64,000 bases of DNA from Saprospiraceae bacterium (GTDB taxonomy: Bacteria > Bacteroidota > Bacteroidia > Chitinophagales > Saprospiraceae): assembly GCA_016714785.1 (NCBI GenBank), contig JADKCC010000002.1:620001-684000 (forward strand), given 5' to 3'. A program made the position numbers and the translations under genes. Below are positions 9,659 through 20,100 of this stretch, piece after piece (position 1 is the stretch's first letter; every line of letters begins with the position of its first letter). A model generated the notes under the pieces. It was not told the DNA's origin, searched no databases, and worked only from the letters and a program-made list of their open reading frames with translations.

Positions 9659-11092
9659 ATGTATGACGATAATGTGACCCTTTTAGGGCTCAAAAAAGAG
9701 ATAGACGAGACAAAACAAGGTCAAGTTTTGTATTACGATCAGGAAAACAATGGACTTAGGAAGTTTTATATTGAGTCTTATGGATGTGCTATGAATTTTA
9801 GTGATTCAGAGATAGTCGCATCAATATTGGCAGGTGAAGGTTATGGTCCTACCAAAGATATGGAACAAGCAGACTTAATATTGGTCAATACCTGTTCTAT
9901 TCGCGAAAAAGCTGAAGATACTGTGCGCAATAGGTTAAGAGTATTCAACAGTCTAAAAACCAAAAAACCAGATATGCTCATAGGCGTACTAGGTTGTATG
10001 GCTGAGCGACTCAAAGCAAAACTCCTTGAGCAAGAAAAACTAGTAGATATCGTAGTGGGTCCAGACGCTTACCGAGATTTACCAAATCTAATATCTAAAG
10101 CGGATGATGGCGAAAAAGGCATTAATGTACTGCTATCAAGAGAAGAGACTTATGCTGATATATCACCGCTAAGACTAGATAGTAATGGCATTGTGGGATT
10201 TATATCCATCATGCGTGGATGTGACAATATGTGCTCCTTTTGTGTAGTACCATTCACACGTGGTCGAGAGCGCAGTAGAGATGCTTACTCCATCGTAGCA
10301 GAGGCGCAAGATTTATATAATCGCGGATTCAGAGATGTTACCTTGCTAGGTCAGAATGTGGATTCTTACAAGTGGACAAGTCCCGATGAAGCCGAACACG
10401 TAAACTTCGCCCAATTGTTAGAAAGAGTTGCTTTAGTACATCCTGATCTTAGGATAAGATTTTCTACGTCCCATCCCAAGGATATCACAGATGAAGTTTT
10501 ATATACTATGGCCAAGTATGAAAACATCTGTAAGTACATCCATCTTCCTGTACAATCTGGCAACAGTCGTATCTTGGAATTGATGAATAGGACTTATGAC
10601 CGCGAATGGTATATGGAACGCGTAACATCCATTTATCGTATTTTACCAGATTGTGCTATATCATCTGACATGATCGCAGGATTTTGTACAGAGACAGAAG
10701 ATGAGCACCAAGATACTATCAGCATGATAAAATTTGCGAGATACAGTATGTCTTATATGTTTTTTTACTCAGAAAGGCCTGGTACATTGGCAGCAAAAAA
10801 ACTAGTAGATGATATCCCAGAAGAAATCAAAAAAAGAAGGCTCCAAGAAATCGTGGATACACAAGTTAAAATGTCGCTTGAAGTCAATTTGCTAGATATT
10901 GGCAAAGTATTCAAAGTATTGATAGAAGGAGATAGTCGTAGGTCTGATCAAGAGTTCAAAGGAAGGAATAGCCAAAACAAGATGATTAATTTCCCTAAAA
11001 AGGATGGACTCAAAGCAGGTGAATATACTTGGGTAAAAGTAACAGATGCCACGTCAGGATCACTAAGAGGAGAGATAGTAACTCAACCATAA
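9659..11092 (+). CDS. miaB: tRNA-2-methylthio-N6-dimethylallyladenosine synthase MiaB
   Basis: A 477-residue radical SAM methylthiotransferase acting on i6A37 of tRNA. The N-terminal UPF0004 domain carries its three cluster cysteines in ESYGCAMN, VNTCSIRE and GVLGCMAERL. The radical SAM cluster is C188-x3-C192-x2-C195 in RGCDNMCSFCVVPFTRGRER. The C-terminal TRAM domain follows LLDIGKVFKVLIEG. Length and order are standard, with a short Bacteroidota N-terminal extension. It is followed 10 bp later by a Uma2-type gene. Confidence 0.96.
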   Translation: MYDDNVTLLGLKKEIDETKQGQVLYYDQENNGLRKFYIESYGCAMNFSDSEIVASILAGEGYGPTKDMEQADLILVNTCSIREKAEDTVRNRLRVFNSLKTKKPDMLIGVLGCMAERLKAKLLEQEKLVDIVVGPDAYRDLPNLISKADDGEKGINVLLSREETYADISPLRLDSNGIVGFISIMRGCDNMCSFCVVPFTRGRERSRDAYSIVAEAQDLYNRGFRDVTLLGQNVDSYKWTSPDEAEHVNFAQLLERVALVHPDLRIRFSTSHPKDITDEVLYTMAKYENICKYIHLPVQSGNSRILELMNRTYDREWYMERVTSIYRILPDCAISSDMIAGFCTETEDEHQDTISMIKFARYSMSYMFFYSERPGTLAAKKLVDDIPEEIKKRRLQEIVDTQVKMSLEVNLLDIGKVFKVLIEGDSRRSDQEFKGRNSQNKMINFPKKDGLKAGEYTWVKVTDATSGSLRGEIVTQP

Positions 11093-11102
11093 TTTTATTA
11101 TT

Positions 11103-11729
11103 ATGATCACTGACATAAACCAACTCGATCTCACTAAGACATACACCTATGCGGACTATCTCTTGTGGAGATTTGATGAGCGAGTAGAACTGATCAAAGG
11201 AAAGATCTTAAAAATGTCACCTGCACCTAGCAGAAGGCATCAAGGTATATCTACCCAACTTCATGGTTTGTTATGGATGACTATAAAAAATATTAAGTGT
11301 AATCTTTATGCAGCACCTTTTGACGTAAGATTGCCTATTTCTGAAGATCTCAACATTTCAAAAAAATACAAAAAGAAAGCAAAAAAACTAGCAGACGGCA
11401 AAATCCTCACAGTGGTACAACCAGACTTGACCATAGTATGTGATCCTGAAAAATTGGATGACAGAGGCTGTATTGGTGCGCCAGATCTTGTGATAGAGAT
11501 ATTATCTCCTGGCAATAAACAAATAGAACTGAGCGACAAATTTGAGATTTATCAAGAAGCAGGTATTAAAGAATATTGGATAGTAGAGCCTGTGGACGAA
11601 TTTGTTATAGTTTATACTCTGAGTAAAGGGAAGTACATAGGGAGTAAACCTTATACAGCACAGAATTTTATAGAAAGTGATGTGGTTGCAGGCCTGAAAT
11701 TGTCTGTTGCTGAAATTTTTACAGAATAA
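11103..11729 (+). CDS. Uma2 family (DUF820) putative endonuclease
   Basis: A 208-residue protein of the PD-(D/E)XK-like Uma2 family, frequent in cyanobacteria and Bacteroidota. Visible signatures are the N-terminal TYADYLLWRFDERVELIKGKI with the first acidic residue, PAPSRRHQ, QPDLTIVCDPEKLDDRGCIG, and PDLVIEILSPGN followed by K-rich helix and YWIVEP. It has no export signal. The biological role of the family is unsettled. It lies 10 bp after miaB, in the same direction. Confidence 0.85.
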   Translation: MITDINQLDLTKTYTYADYLLWRFDERVELIKGKILKMSPAPSRRHQGISTQLHGLLWMTIKNIKCNLYAAPFDVRLPISEDLNISKKYKKKAKKLADGKILTVVQPDLTIVCDPEKLDDRGCIGAPDLVIEILSPGNKQIELSDKFEIYQEAGIKEYWIVEPVDEFVIVYTLSKGKYIGSKPYTAQNFIESDVVAGLKLSVAEIFTE

Positions 11730-11749
11730 TATACCAAAAGAAAAATAAA

Positions 11750-13024
11750 TTGAACCTTCAGAGTGTAAAACAAAGATTTGGAATCATAGGAAGATCACCC
11801 TTGCTCGAAAGAGCCTTAAACACAGCTGTTAGGGTGGCTTCTACAGATTTATCGGTATTGATACAAGGTGAGAGTGGCGTTGGAAAAGAAGTTTTCAGTA
11901 GGATTATACACGAATTGTCCATCAGAAAACACAATAATTTTATAGCCATCAATTGTGGAGCTATTCCTCCTGGAACGATCAACTCCGAGCTTTTCGGACA
12001 CGAAAAAGGATCTTTTACTGGTGCTGTCAACGAGCGAAAAGGATATTTTGAGACCGTCAATGGAGGTACCATTTTTCTTGACGAAATCGGCGAAATGCCT
12101 TTAGATACACAATCTTACTTACTCAGGATATTAGAAAGTGGAGAGTTCTTGCGTGTAGGATCTTCCAAGGTGCTCAATACAGACGTGAGGGTTGTCGCTG
12201 CTACCAATGTCAATCTCGAAGATAAAATACATGCAGGTAAATTTAGAGAAGATTTGTATTACCGTCTCAATACAGTGCCCATCAGAGTACCTGCACTTCA
12301 CGAAAGGAGAGAAGATATCTATATGCTTTTTAGAAAATTTTCAGGCGATTTTGCTGAAAAATATCGTTCAGATTCCATTACTCTTACACCAGATGCAAAG
12401 CTGATGATAGAGAATTATCGTTGGCCTGGCAACATTCGGGAACTAAAAAACATGGTAGAGCAACTCAGTGTACTCGCCGAGATCAAGGAAATAGATGTGG
12501 AAACATTGGTCGATTTAGTGCCACATATCAAAAGCAGATTGTTGCCAAGTAAAGGTGGGGAATTCAACCCAAGTGGTGAGTCAGGTTATCAAGAACGAGA
12601 GATATTATTCAAATTTTTACTCGAGATGAAAAGCGATCTCAGCGATGTAAAATCTCTCATATATGAATTAGTCAGAGCCAATGACTTGACACTACCAGAT
12701 ATCAGTGCACTAAAAAACATGCAAGGGTATAGTTCAGATGCCGTGTTTAGAAAAGTATTTGATAGAAATGTCAATGAAGTACATGATGAAGATTATCCAA
12801 CTTATGACAATAATCGTCCCATTATTCTATCAGGAAAATCAGGGTCAGGATACAACGAAACCGAAGATGTAGAAGAAATACTTTCCATTGAAGAAATGGA
12901 AAAAGATATGATAAAAAAAGCTTTGAAAAAATTTAATAATCGACGCAAAGATGCTGCTGACGAATTGGGTATTTCAGAGCGCACACTCTATAGAAAAATT
13001 AAAGAATATAACATTCCAGACTAA
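11750..13024 (+). CDS. Sigma-54 interacting transcriptional activator without receiver domain
   Basis: A 424-residue AAA+ enhancer-binding protein. It starts with a TTG codon at 11750. No in-frame ATG lies nearby upstream, and the resulting start (MNLQSVKQRFGIIGRSPLLE) begins right at the AAA+ domain. Walker A is GESGVGKE near residue 41, the sigma-54 contact loop is GSFTGA, Walker B follows at FLDEIGEM, and an Arg-finger region ends in YRWPGNIREL. A linker of about 100 residues leads to a Fis-type HTH (RRKDAADELGISERTLYRKI). There is no sensory domain, so control must come from partners or expression level. Confidence 0.9.
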   Translation: MNLQSVKQRFGIIGRSPLLERALNTAVRVASTDLSVLIQGESGVGKEVFSRIIHELSIRKHNNFIAINCGAIPPGTINSELFGHEKGSFTGAVNERKGYFETVNGGTIFLDEIGEMPLDTQSYLLRILESGEFLRVGSSKVLNTDVRVVAATNVNLEDKIHAGKFREDLYYRLNTVPIRVPALHERREDIYMLFRKFSGDFAEKYRSDSITLTPDAKLMIENYRWPGNIRELKNMVEQLSVLAEIKEIDVETLVDLVPHIKSRLLPSKGGEFNPSGESGYQEREILFKFLLEMKSDLSDVKSLIYELVRANDLTLPDISALKNMQGYSSDAVFRKVFDRNVNEVHDEDYPTYDNNRPIILSGKSGSGYNETEDVEEILSIEEMEKDMIKKALKKFNNRRKDAADELGISERTLYRKIKEYNIPD

Positions 13025-13038
13025 AATTAAATGCACTG

Positions 13039-13842
13039 ATGAGCGAATATGTTTTTTTGAATGGGGAAATATTGGAATCAAAAGATGCAAAGCTGCAAAT
13101 TGGGGATTTAGCATTATTGAGGGGATACGGTGTATTTGATTATTTTAGAGTGATTGATGGCAAACCTATTTTTTTAGAAGATTATTTAGATCGTTTCGAA
13201 AGATCTTTAGCAGGTTTGCAACTAATATTGCCTTACCATAGAGAATATTTAAAAGAACAAATATTTGAACTCATTAGATTGAACACTTTTCCATTGCTTG
13301 GCATCAGGCTTGTTTGCACAGGTGGATTTGCACATGATGCCTATACTCCGACCACACCCAATGCGTTTATGATTGCAAAGCCATTTAATTTTCATCCTTA
13401 TGATCAAGGACTCAAGTTAATGACCGCTGAATTCCAAAGGGAACTACATCAGATAAAATCTATTAACTATTTACAACCCATTTCACTTTTGCCAAAAATG
13501 AAAGCTTTTGGTGCCGATGATGTTATATATTTTCATAACGGTTTGGTATCTGAATCTTCAAGATCCAATGTATTTATCATCAAAAACAGTGTATTGATAA
13601 CACCAGACACAGGAATTTTGGAAGGTATCACTAGAAAAAAAATCTTGTCATTTGCATCAGAGATTCTTCCTATGGAAATTAAACCAATTACTATCGAAGA
13701 ATTATATCGAGCAGATGAAGTTTTTTTGAGTGCAAGTACCAAAAGGATTTCGCCCGTGACGAGCATCGATGAGCAAAACTATGAAAGTGGACCATGGACT
13801 AAAAAACTCTATGATAGACTTTTGGAAGAAGAAAAAAAATAA
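13039..13842 (+). CDS. Class IV aminotransferase (BCAT / aminodeoxychorismate lyase-like)
   Basis: A 267-residue PLP enzyme of fold type IV. It begins MSEYVFLNGEI, followed by GYGVFDYFRVIDGKPIFLED, the usual substrate-loop segment. The PLP lysine should be the Lys of IKSINYLQ, and SESSRSNVFIIK with the TPDTGILEGITR loop form the phosphate-binding cup. The sequence alone does not separate branched-chain aminotransferase, D-amino acid transaminase and aminodeoxychorismate lyase. It follows the sigma-54 activator by 14 bp and may be co-transcribed. Confidence 0.85.
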   Translation: MSEYVFLNGEILESKDAKLQIGDLALLRGYGVFDYFRVIDGKPIFLEDYLDRFERSLAGLQLILPYHREYLKEQIFELIRLNTFPLLGIRLVCTGGFAHDAYTPTTPNAFMIAKPFNFHPYDQGLKLMTAEFQRELHQIKSINYLQPISLLPKMKAFGADDVIYFHNGLVSESSRSNVFIIKNSVLITPDTGILEGITRKKILSFASEILPMEIKPITIEELYRADEVFLSASTKRISPVTSIDEQNYESGPWTKKLYDRLLEEEKK

Positions 13843-13852
13843 ATACTCTTAG

Positions 13853-14078
13853 TTCTACTTTATCAAATTAGTATTTTCAAAAATTTCAACCTAAAAGGTG
13901 GGTTTCTCAGTCGCTAAAGCTCCATCGAAATGACAATGTTTTATAGTTTAAGTGTGAGATAAAGGGAGTTCGGCAAGGCCGAACTCCCTTTATCTCATAG
14001 ATTTCCTCATCAGACTTTGTCATTTCGAATCACAGAGTGGTGAGAAAACTTATTTTAATCAAATAGGTCAAAGTAGAA
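13853..14078. repeat. Nested inverted repeat around a perfect 20-bp hairpin (MITE-like)
   Basis: This fills most of the 13843-14191 gap. The core is a 20-bp perfect stem (13955-13974 with 13978-13997) around a 3-nt loop. Outer arms also pair: TTCTACTTT at 13853-13861 with AAAGTAGAA at 14070-14078, TTTCTCA at 13903-13909 with TGAGAAA at 14041-14047, and TCGAAATGACA at 13925-13935 with its complement at 14018-14028. The whole is about 226 bp with imperfect long arms. It lacks a T-tract directly after the core stem, so it is not a standard terminator. Confidence 0.7.
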
Positions 14079-14151
14079 TTAATTTATATATAGAAATCAA
14101 CACATTAACGAATATTTTACCTTCTCACTGCTAAAATCTTGATAAATCCCT

Positions 14152-14159
14152 TACTTTTG
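14152..14159 (+). promoter_or_regulatory. Probable -7 box of the asnS promoter
   Basis: TACTTTTG fits the TAnnTTTG element and lies 32 bp before the asnS ATG. No clear -33 box was found. Confidence 0.4.
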
Positions 14160-14191
14160 CACCTTAAATTTTTGTAAAGGAAATATTTAGT

Positions 14192-15642
14192 ATGGCAAAC
14201 AAGATGAGAGTCAAAGACATTTTTGCGGCAGCAACTGACCAAACATATACAGTCATGGGTTGGGTTAGAACATTTAGAAACAATCAGTTCATTGCCTTGA
14301 ATGATGGTTCTTGTCTGGCCAATCTGCAAGTAGTCGTAGATATGGAGAAAACCGATGCTGACACCATCAGACGTATCACAACAGGTGCAGGTATTAGTAT
14401 CACAGGTCAGCTTATAGCGTCACAAGGCAAAGGCCAAACGGTAGAATTAGTTGCAGATCAAATAGACATACTTGGAGATTGTGATCCTGAAACGTACCCA
14501 ATCCAACTTAAAAATAGGCCAAGCCTAGAGTATCTTAGAGAAATCGCCCACTTAAGATTCCGTACCAATGCTTTTAGTGCTATCACTAGAGTAAAGCAAG
14601 TCCTTTTTTATGGTATTCACAAATTTTTAATGATCGTCATTTTGTCAATACACACAGTCCGATTATTGTGGGAAGTGATGCCGAAGGAGCTGGAGAAATG
14701 TTTGAAGTAACTACATTGGATGTCCATAATCCACCAAGAAATGAAGATGGTAGCATCAATTACAAAGAAGATTTTTTTGGCAAAGCGACCAACCTTACCG
14801 TCTCTGGTCAACTGCAAGCGGAGTTGGCGGCCTTAGCCTTAGGAAGAGTTTATACTTTTGGGCCTACTTTCAGAGCTGAAAAATCCAATACTACCCGACA
14901 CTTAGCTGAGTTTTGGATGATGGAACCTGAGGTCGCTTTCAATGATCTCCATGACAATATGGACCTCGCAGAAGACATGCTCAAATATCTGATTCAACAA
15001 GCTTTGGACCATTGTGCAGAAGACCTAGCTTTCTTGGAACAAAGATTGATTGATGATGAAAAAACCAAACCACAAGCTGAAAGATCGGAAATGACTTTGA
15101 CAGAAAAACTTAGATTCTGCTTGGAGCACTCATTTGAAAGATTGACTTATACTGAAGCCATAGAGATATTAAAAAATTCGACACCCAATAAAAAAGGCAA
15201 ATTCCAGTTTCCAATAGATAAATGGGGAGCTGACTTACAATCCGAGCACGAAAGATATTTGGTAGAAAAACACTTCAAAAAACCGGTTATATTGACCAAT
15301 TATCCTGCTGACATCAAGGCTTTTTACATGAGACAAGATGATGCGAAAGAAGGTGTACCTGGTCCTACGGTTTCAGCTATGGATATTTTATTCCCAGGAA
15401 TTGGTGAGATCATTGGTGGATCACAAAGGGAAGAAAGATATGATTTACTGGTGCGTAGGATGGAAGAAATGCACATACCAGCGGAAGAGATGTCTTGGTT
15501 TTTAGATACTAGGAGATATGGGACAGTACCACATGCAGGTTTTGGATTAGGATTTGAGCGACTAGTCCTTTTTGTGACTGGAATGACCAATATTAGAGAC
15601 GTAATTCCATTCCCAAGATATCCTGGTAATGCAGAATTTTAA
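14192..15642 (+). CDS. asnS: Asparaginyl-tRNA synthetase, read with one frameshift
   Basis: Class II aminoacyl-tRNA synthetase charging tRNA-Asn. The first frame (from 14192) holds the OB-fold anticodon-binding domain (VMGWVRTFRNNQFIALNDGS) and reaches YLREIAHLRFRTN. The second frame carries the catalytic core: PIIVGSDAEGAGEMFEV, motif 2 FGPTFRAEKSNTTRHLAEFWMMEPE, and motif 3 HAGFGLGFERLVLFVTGM. The frames join at the T-run 14624-14628 if one T is added, giving HKFFNDRHF. The gene is essential and the rest is perfectly conserved, so a sequencing or assembly deletion is more likely than a real pseudogene. The last 14 bp overlap the next gene. Confidence 0.9.
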
Positions 15643-16231
15643 TCTTGATAGGCAAAGCTTAGGTAAGCAATCCATAAAGTATCTGGCTGAACTTTTGGTG
15701 GTGGTTTTTGGTGTGTATCTAGGTTTTAAGGCTAATAATTATGCTTCACAGGTCAATCAACAAGCATACGTGGATACTACAATAAAAGAAATGTATCATA
15801 GCTTGGAGCAAGATATCAAAGATGCAGAATTGAATAAAAGTGGACATGAAAGCGGCCTAAATGCTGTCAAATATTTTGTCAAAATGGTACAAAGCAAGTC
15901 AGTTAATTTAGATTCCTTTGACTATAATTTTCACTATCTGTCTCGCAATTTTGTAAGTGTTCAAAATACTTCACCTTTTGAAACAATCAGAGAAAAAGGT
16001 TATAATGTCATTACTAATGACTCTTTGCGAAGGAATATGATCAAATTATACGATTTCCAATACGAAATATTGGAAAAAATAGAAGAAAAATACCAACCAT
16101 CACAATTGTATGCCAATGAATCCAATCATATTAATGAAATTTTAGATGGATCTCTTAGTTACAATGATAATTTAAAACTTGAAAAAATCATTATACCTTT
16201 GAATATATCTAAAGAAGAAAAAATCGTTTGA
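15629..16231 (+). CDS. Membrane-anchored hypothetical protein, DUF6090-like
   Basis: A 200-residue protein with one N-terminal membrane segment (YLAELLVVVFGVYLGFKANNY) and a helical extracytoplasmic part rich in paired acidic/basic residues. The layout and the pattern after the membrane segment resemble the Bacteroidota DUF6090 group, but I cannot confirm membership. It starts inside the last codons of asnS (14-bp overlap). It ends after an A-run at about 16219-16224, and a one-base change there would add a few residues, so the C-terminus is uncertain. Confidence 0.55.
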   Translation: MQNFNLDRQSLGKQSIKYLAELLVVVFGVYLGFKANNYASQVNQQAYVDTTIKEMYHSLEQDIKDAELNKSGHESGLNAVKYFVKMVQSKSVNLDSFDYNFHYLSRNFVSVQNTSPFETIREKGYNVITNDSLRRNMIKLYDFQYEILEKIEEKYQPSQLYANESNHINEILDGSLSYNDNLKLEKIIIPLNISKEEKIV

Positions 16232-16352
16232 TTATTATCCTAAAAAGCATATACAACACTAGATTATTTAATATCAGTGATATGATGAAGTCATGGATAT
16301 ATGAAATCACTTAGGGCAAATATCGCTGAAATTTATCCCTACGTTCTACAAA

Positions 16353-17084
16353 ATGATTTCCGCACGTCCATATATAAAATCGGTTTTCTTCAAGGAAGAA
16401 GAAACTAAAAACAGAAATGGATACCCTTATAATATTCCATCTGTCCGACATTGTGAAGATATCCGATTTCATCCTGATGTGACCTTCTTTATAGGCGAAA
16501 ATGGTAGTGGGAAAAGTACCTTGCTGGAAGCGATAGCTGTAGCTTATGGATTCAATCCCGAAGGTGGTACCAAGTCAGCACAGTTTGAAATTCATAATAC
16601 ACACTCTGATTTACATCGTGAAATCAAACTTTCCAAAAGCTTTAAAATGCCGGGAGATGCTTATTTCCTTAGAGCAGAGAGCTTTTATAATGTCGCTACG
16701 AAAGCAGAAGAATTTGGTGTACTCAAGTCTTATGGTGGCAAATCGCTCCACGAACAATCGCACGGTGAAGCCTTCCTAGCTACATTGATGCACAAACTTA
16801 CTGGAAATGGCCTATATCTGCTAGACGAACCCGAGGCCGCATTATCTCCTGCTCGACAGTTGACGGCCATCAGCTTGATACATCAATTGGTGCAACAAGA
16901 CTCACAGTTTATTATAGCGACTCACTCGCCGATTATCATGGCCTACCCCAATGCGCGCATCTATGAGTTCAGTGCAGAAGGCATCAAAGAAGTGAGCTAC
17001 GAAGAAACGGAACATTATCAAATCACGAAGTCGTTTTTGGACAATCCCGAAATCAGCCTGAAGTTGCTTATGGATAATGAGTAA
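16353..17084 (+). CDS. AAA family / ABC-type ATPase (COG3910-like)
   Basis: A 243-residue soluble ATPase. Walker A is FIGENGSGKSTLLEAIA near residue 50. An ABC-like signature region follows (QSHGEAFLATL), Walker B is LYLLDEPEAALSP, and the switch His is in IIATHSPI. The protein has no membrane partner nearby. This fits the predicted small ATPases of COG3910, related to RecF/SMC-type heads, rather than an import transporter. Its biological role is unknown. It stands alone and converges with the next gene. Confidence 0.85.
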   Translation: MISARPYIKSVFFKEEETKNRNGYPYNIPSVRHCEDIRFHPDVTFFIGENGSGKSTLLEAIAVAYGFNPEGGTKSAQFEIHNTHSDLHREIKLSKSFKMPGDAYFLRAESFYNVATKAEEFGVLKSYGGKSLHEQSHGEAFLATLMHKLTGNGLYLLDEPEAALSPARQLTAISLIHQLVQQDSQFIIATHSPIIMAYPNARIYEFSAEGIKEVSYEETEHYQITKSFLDNPEISLKLLMDNE

Positions 17085-17126
17085 AGACAAAAAATATTCA
17101 TTTATATTACTTCTTAAAACCTTGCA

Positions 17127-20100
17127 TCAGAATTTTACAATTTTTTTTGAAAATCTATGATCGCCTAATTGTGCATGTAGTATATATACACCATTTGGAA
17201 AAGATGAAATATCAATATTGGGTTGATGGTTATTGTCAATTTTTATTAGTGTTCTGCCACTTAAATCTGAAATCTCATAATGTAAAGACTGTGCTGAAAA
17301 ATTTTCAATATGAAGCAATCCGTGCGTAGGATTGGGAAATATTCTTATACTATTAAATTCAATTTCTGTATTTGAATCTACAATTGTAGTCCAGTTAAAC
17401 CAATTTGCTGTATAATAATTTTTATAAGGTTTGTTATTGATGTAAGTACTTAATGACACATCAAATACATCCATTGAATCTATACCTGTATATTTTTGGT
17501 TAAAATAAAAGTACACAACATTATCTAACATTGACCTGTTTGAAAAATTAAGGCTGTCAAATACTACAATCAACTTACTTCCTTCATACCACCTTTTACA
17601 TGGGTGACTATAGAAATGTTCATCTTTAGTATTTAAGTCAATCTTTGGGTTATTAAAATTAAAAAAAGAAAACTCTAATCGAATATTTTGAACATTGGTC
17701 ACATCATCACTTTCTAAAACTATCTGATATCTTAGTTCATCATTATTTTCCATATCTCCATATTCGGAAGTAAATTTACTAAGGCTTGTTAGCGCATTAT
17801 ATTTTGAAGAAGTGTTAAGATAATAAGTTTTTGGGAGATGATACGTATTACAATCATCATCACTTACAATTGTGATCTCAAATGGGAGATTGAACCATGT
17901 AGTATCCACACAAGGCATTTCGAATGAAAATGGGTAGCTACCTCTTTCAGAAAAGGCAATAGTATCGATAGCTATTGAAATACTATGTGATTGCTGATCG
18001 TATATAAGCGGATAAGGCGCATTTATGTTTAAGACAGTTGCAGGCAATTTGAGATTAAATTTAGCTCCAAATGCAGCGTGAGTACCAAGATTTGCATAAT
18101 TTAAGACTCCTTTTGCATTATTGTCACATGGGTTAGTGCTCAAAAACAATACAGAAGCGCTTAGAGACGAACATGGTTTTATCTGCTTTAACATTAATTT
18201 GATAGGAGAATTTTGAAAACCATTTTTTATAACCAGACTTTCTTCAAAATGTCCTTCAATCTCTGCAAGGTCTTCAAAATGATTTGGTTCAAATTTTATA
18301 TTATAGGTACCATCTGGCAGGTCATACTCAAATCGACCATCATCATCAGTAAAAAATTGATAGATTTTTTGAAGAGAGTCTGTAATAATGATTTTAGCAT
18401 TTGGTAAAGTTAGAATTTCTTGCCCATTATTTAAAAATACATTCATTTTCAATGGCTTCCTTGCTGGCAAAAAGTCTCCATTATTTGGAATGATGACAAT
18501 CCTATTATTTGTGCTGAATGTTTTTGCATAGCAATTTCGACACATGTTTATCAAATCTGTATTTCCATCACCATTAAAATCTATAGCATGAACGACCCTA
18601 TTGAGTTGATATTCATCATAAATAAGTTTCAAGCCCCCTATTTTTTTCTCATGAGCTCTAAAATGATATATTCCTTCGAAGGTATGGAAAATATAATCGG
18701 GTATTTTATCATTGTCTAAGTCTGTAACAAGCATTTCTATATCAGCTTCATCTGTACTTAATAATAGCTTTTCAAATTTAAGCCCATCAGCCGAGCCGAG
18801 ATATAGCGATATAACACCTGAAAATTTGCCCTGCCCATAATACTTACTGGTAAGGAACATGTCAGGAAAACCATCATGGTTAAAATCATAAAAAACACAA
18901 TTCACTATGTCATCTAATCTCCAATTTAATACTGGTGTTTCTTTTCTTAAGTTAAAATATTTGAAGGTTAAATTTCCGTCATTTCGGTACCAACCAAAAC
19001 TATTACTACCTTCATCATTGCAAATAAATACATCAATATCACCATCTCCATCGATGTCTCTATATATGTTAGAAACCCTATTTTCACCAGTCATCCCTTC
19101 AAAGATTATATAATCAATGATGCCATCTCCATTTAAATCTATAGGATTTTCTATTCTATTTATCAAACTGACTGGAGCTGGCCCAGGCAAGTCGGGAAGT
19201 TTATCATACTGTTTCCAATCGGAAAAAATAAGATTACCTAGATTTTCCTTCCACTCTTTTTCAGAAGGATCATAAAAGTCCATGTCTCCATCGCTATCCA
19301 TATCGATATATCCAAGCTGATATCTATATTCGATTGGTAGCCACGGTGCGAATGTGAAATTATTTAAATTTTTAACAATATATAAGTTTAATCCTGTACG
19401 TACAATGACATCAATCAAACCATCACCATCCATATCTAAAAATCTTGGTGCGTAAAAAATATCACCTAGACCTTGTCTTACAAAATTTTCGCCCTTGATT
19501 TGAAATGAATCTGTAAAAGAAACAAAACGAATAGAAGAGTGACTCATCAATCCTAAAATATCTTTTCCATCCTCTCGCTTGTTAAATACACCCTTCGTAG
19601 AGGAATTAGGGTGACTTACAATTGAAAAAGATTGATCTAACTTATTGTGCTTTAATATCAGAAGATTATTAGTAATATTTAATATCAATTCATCGTTATT
19701 GTCACCATTTAAGTCTGCTACTTGTGGTAAAAAAGTACTAGTAGATTCATATTTTATCAAATTTATATACCCAACTTTTGATCCATCATGGGTGATCATC
19801 CGCAATGAATCTACGTTTGTGTCATGATAAACAATGATTTCTTTCCCTTCAATTCTTAGTTTTGAAAACCAGGGTATTGTGCTTTGTCCACTTCCTAAAT
19901 GTGATAGTCCTAGTGATTTTGCATTACCATCAGAAGTGATTTCCACACCTATAAGATGATTAGTACATCTTAATACATCCTTTATTCCGTCATTATTGAT
20001 GTCGTAAAATGCTGATGTTCTAATATTTAAAAATCCTTCAATACCATACCTAAATTTATGTGTAAAATCATTATTCTTATTATTTAATAGGAGTGAAAAT

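Noticed and set aside
13955..13997. Simple intrinsic terminator of the aminotransferase gene
   Set aside because: The perfect stem has no T-tract after it and lies within larger paired arms, so an element is more likely.
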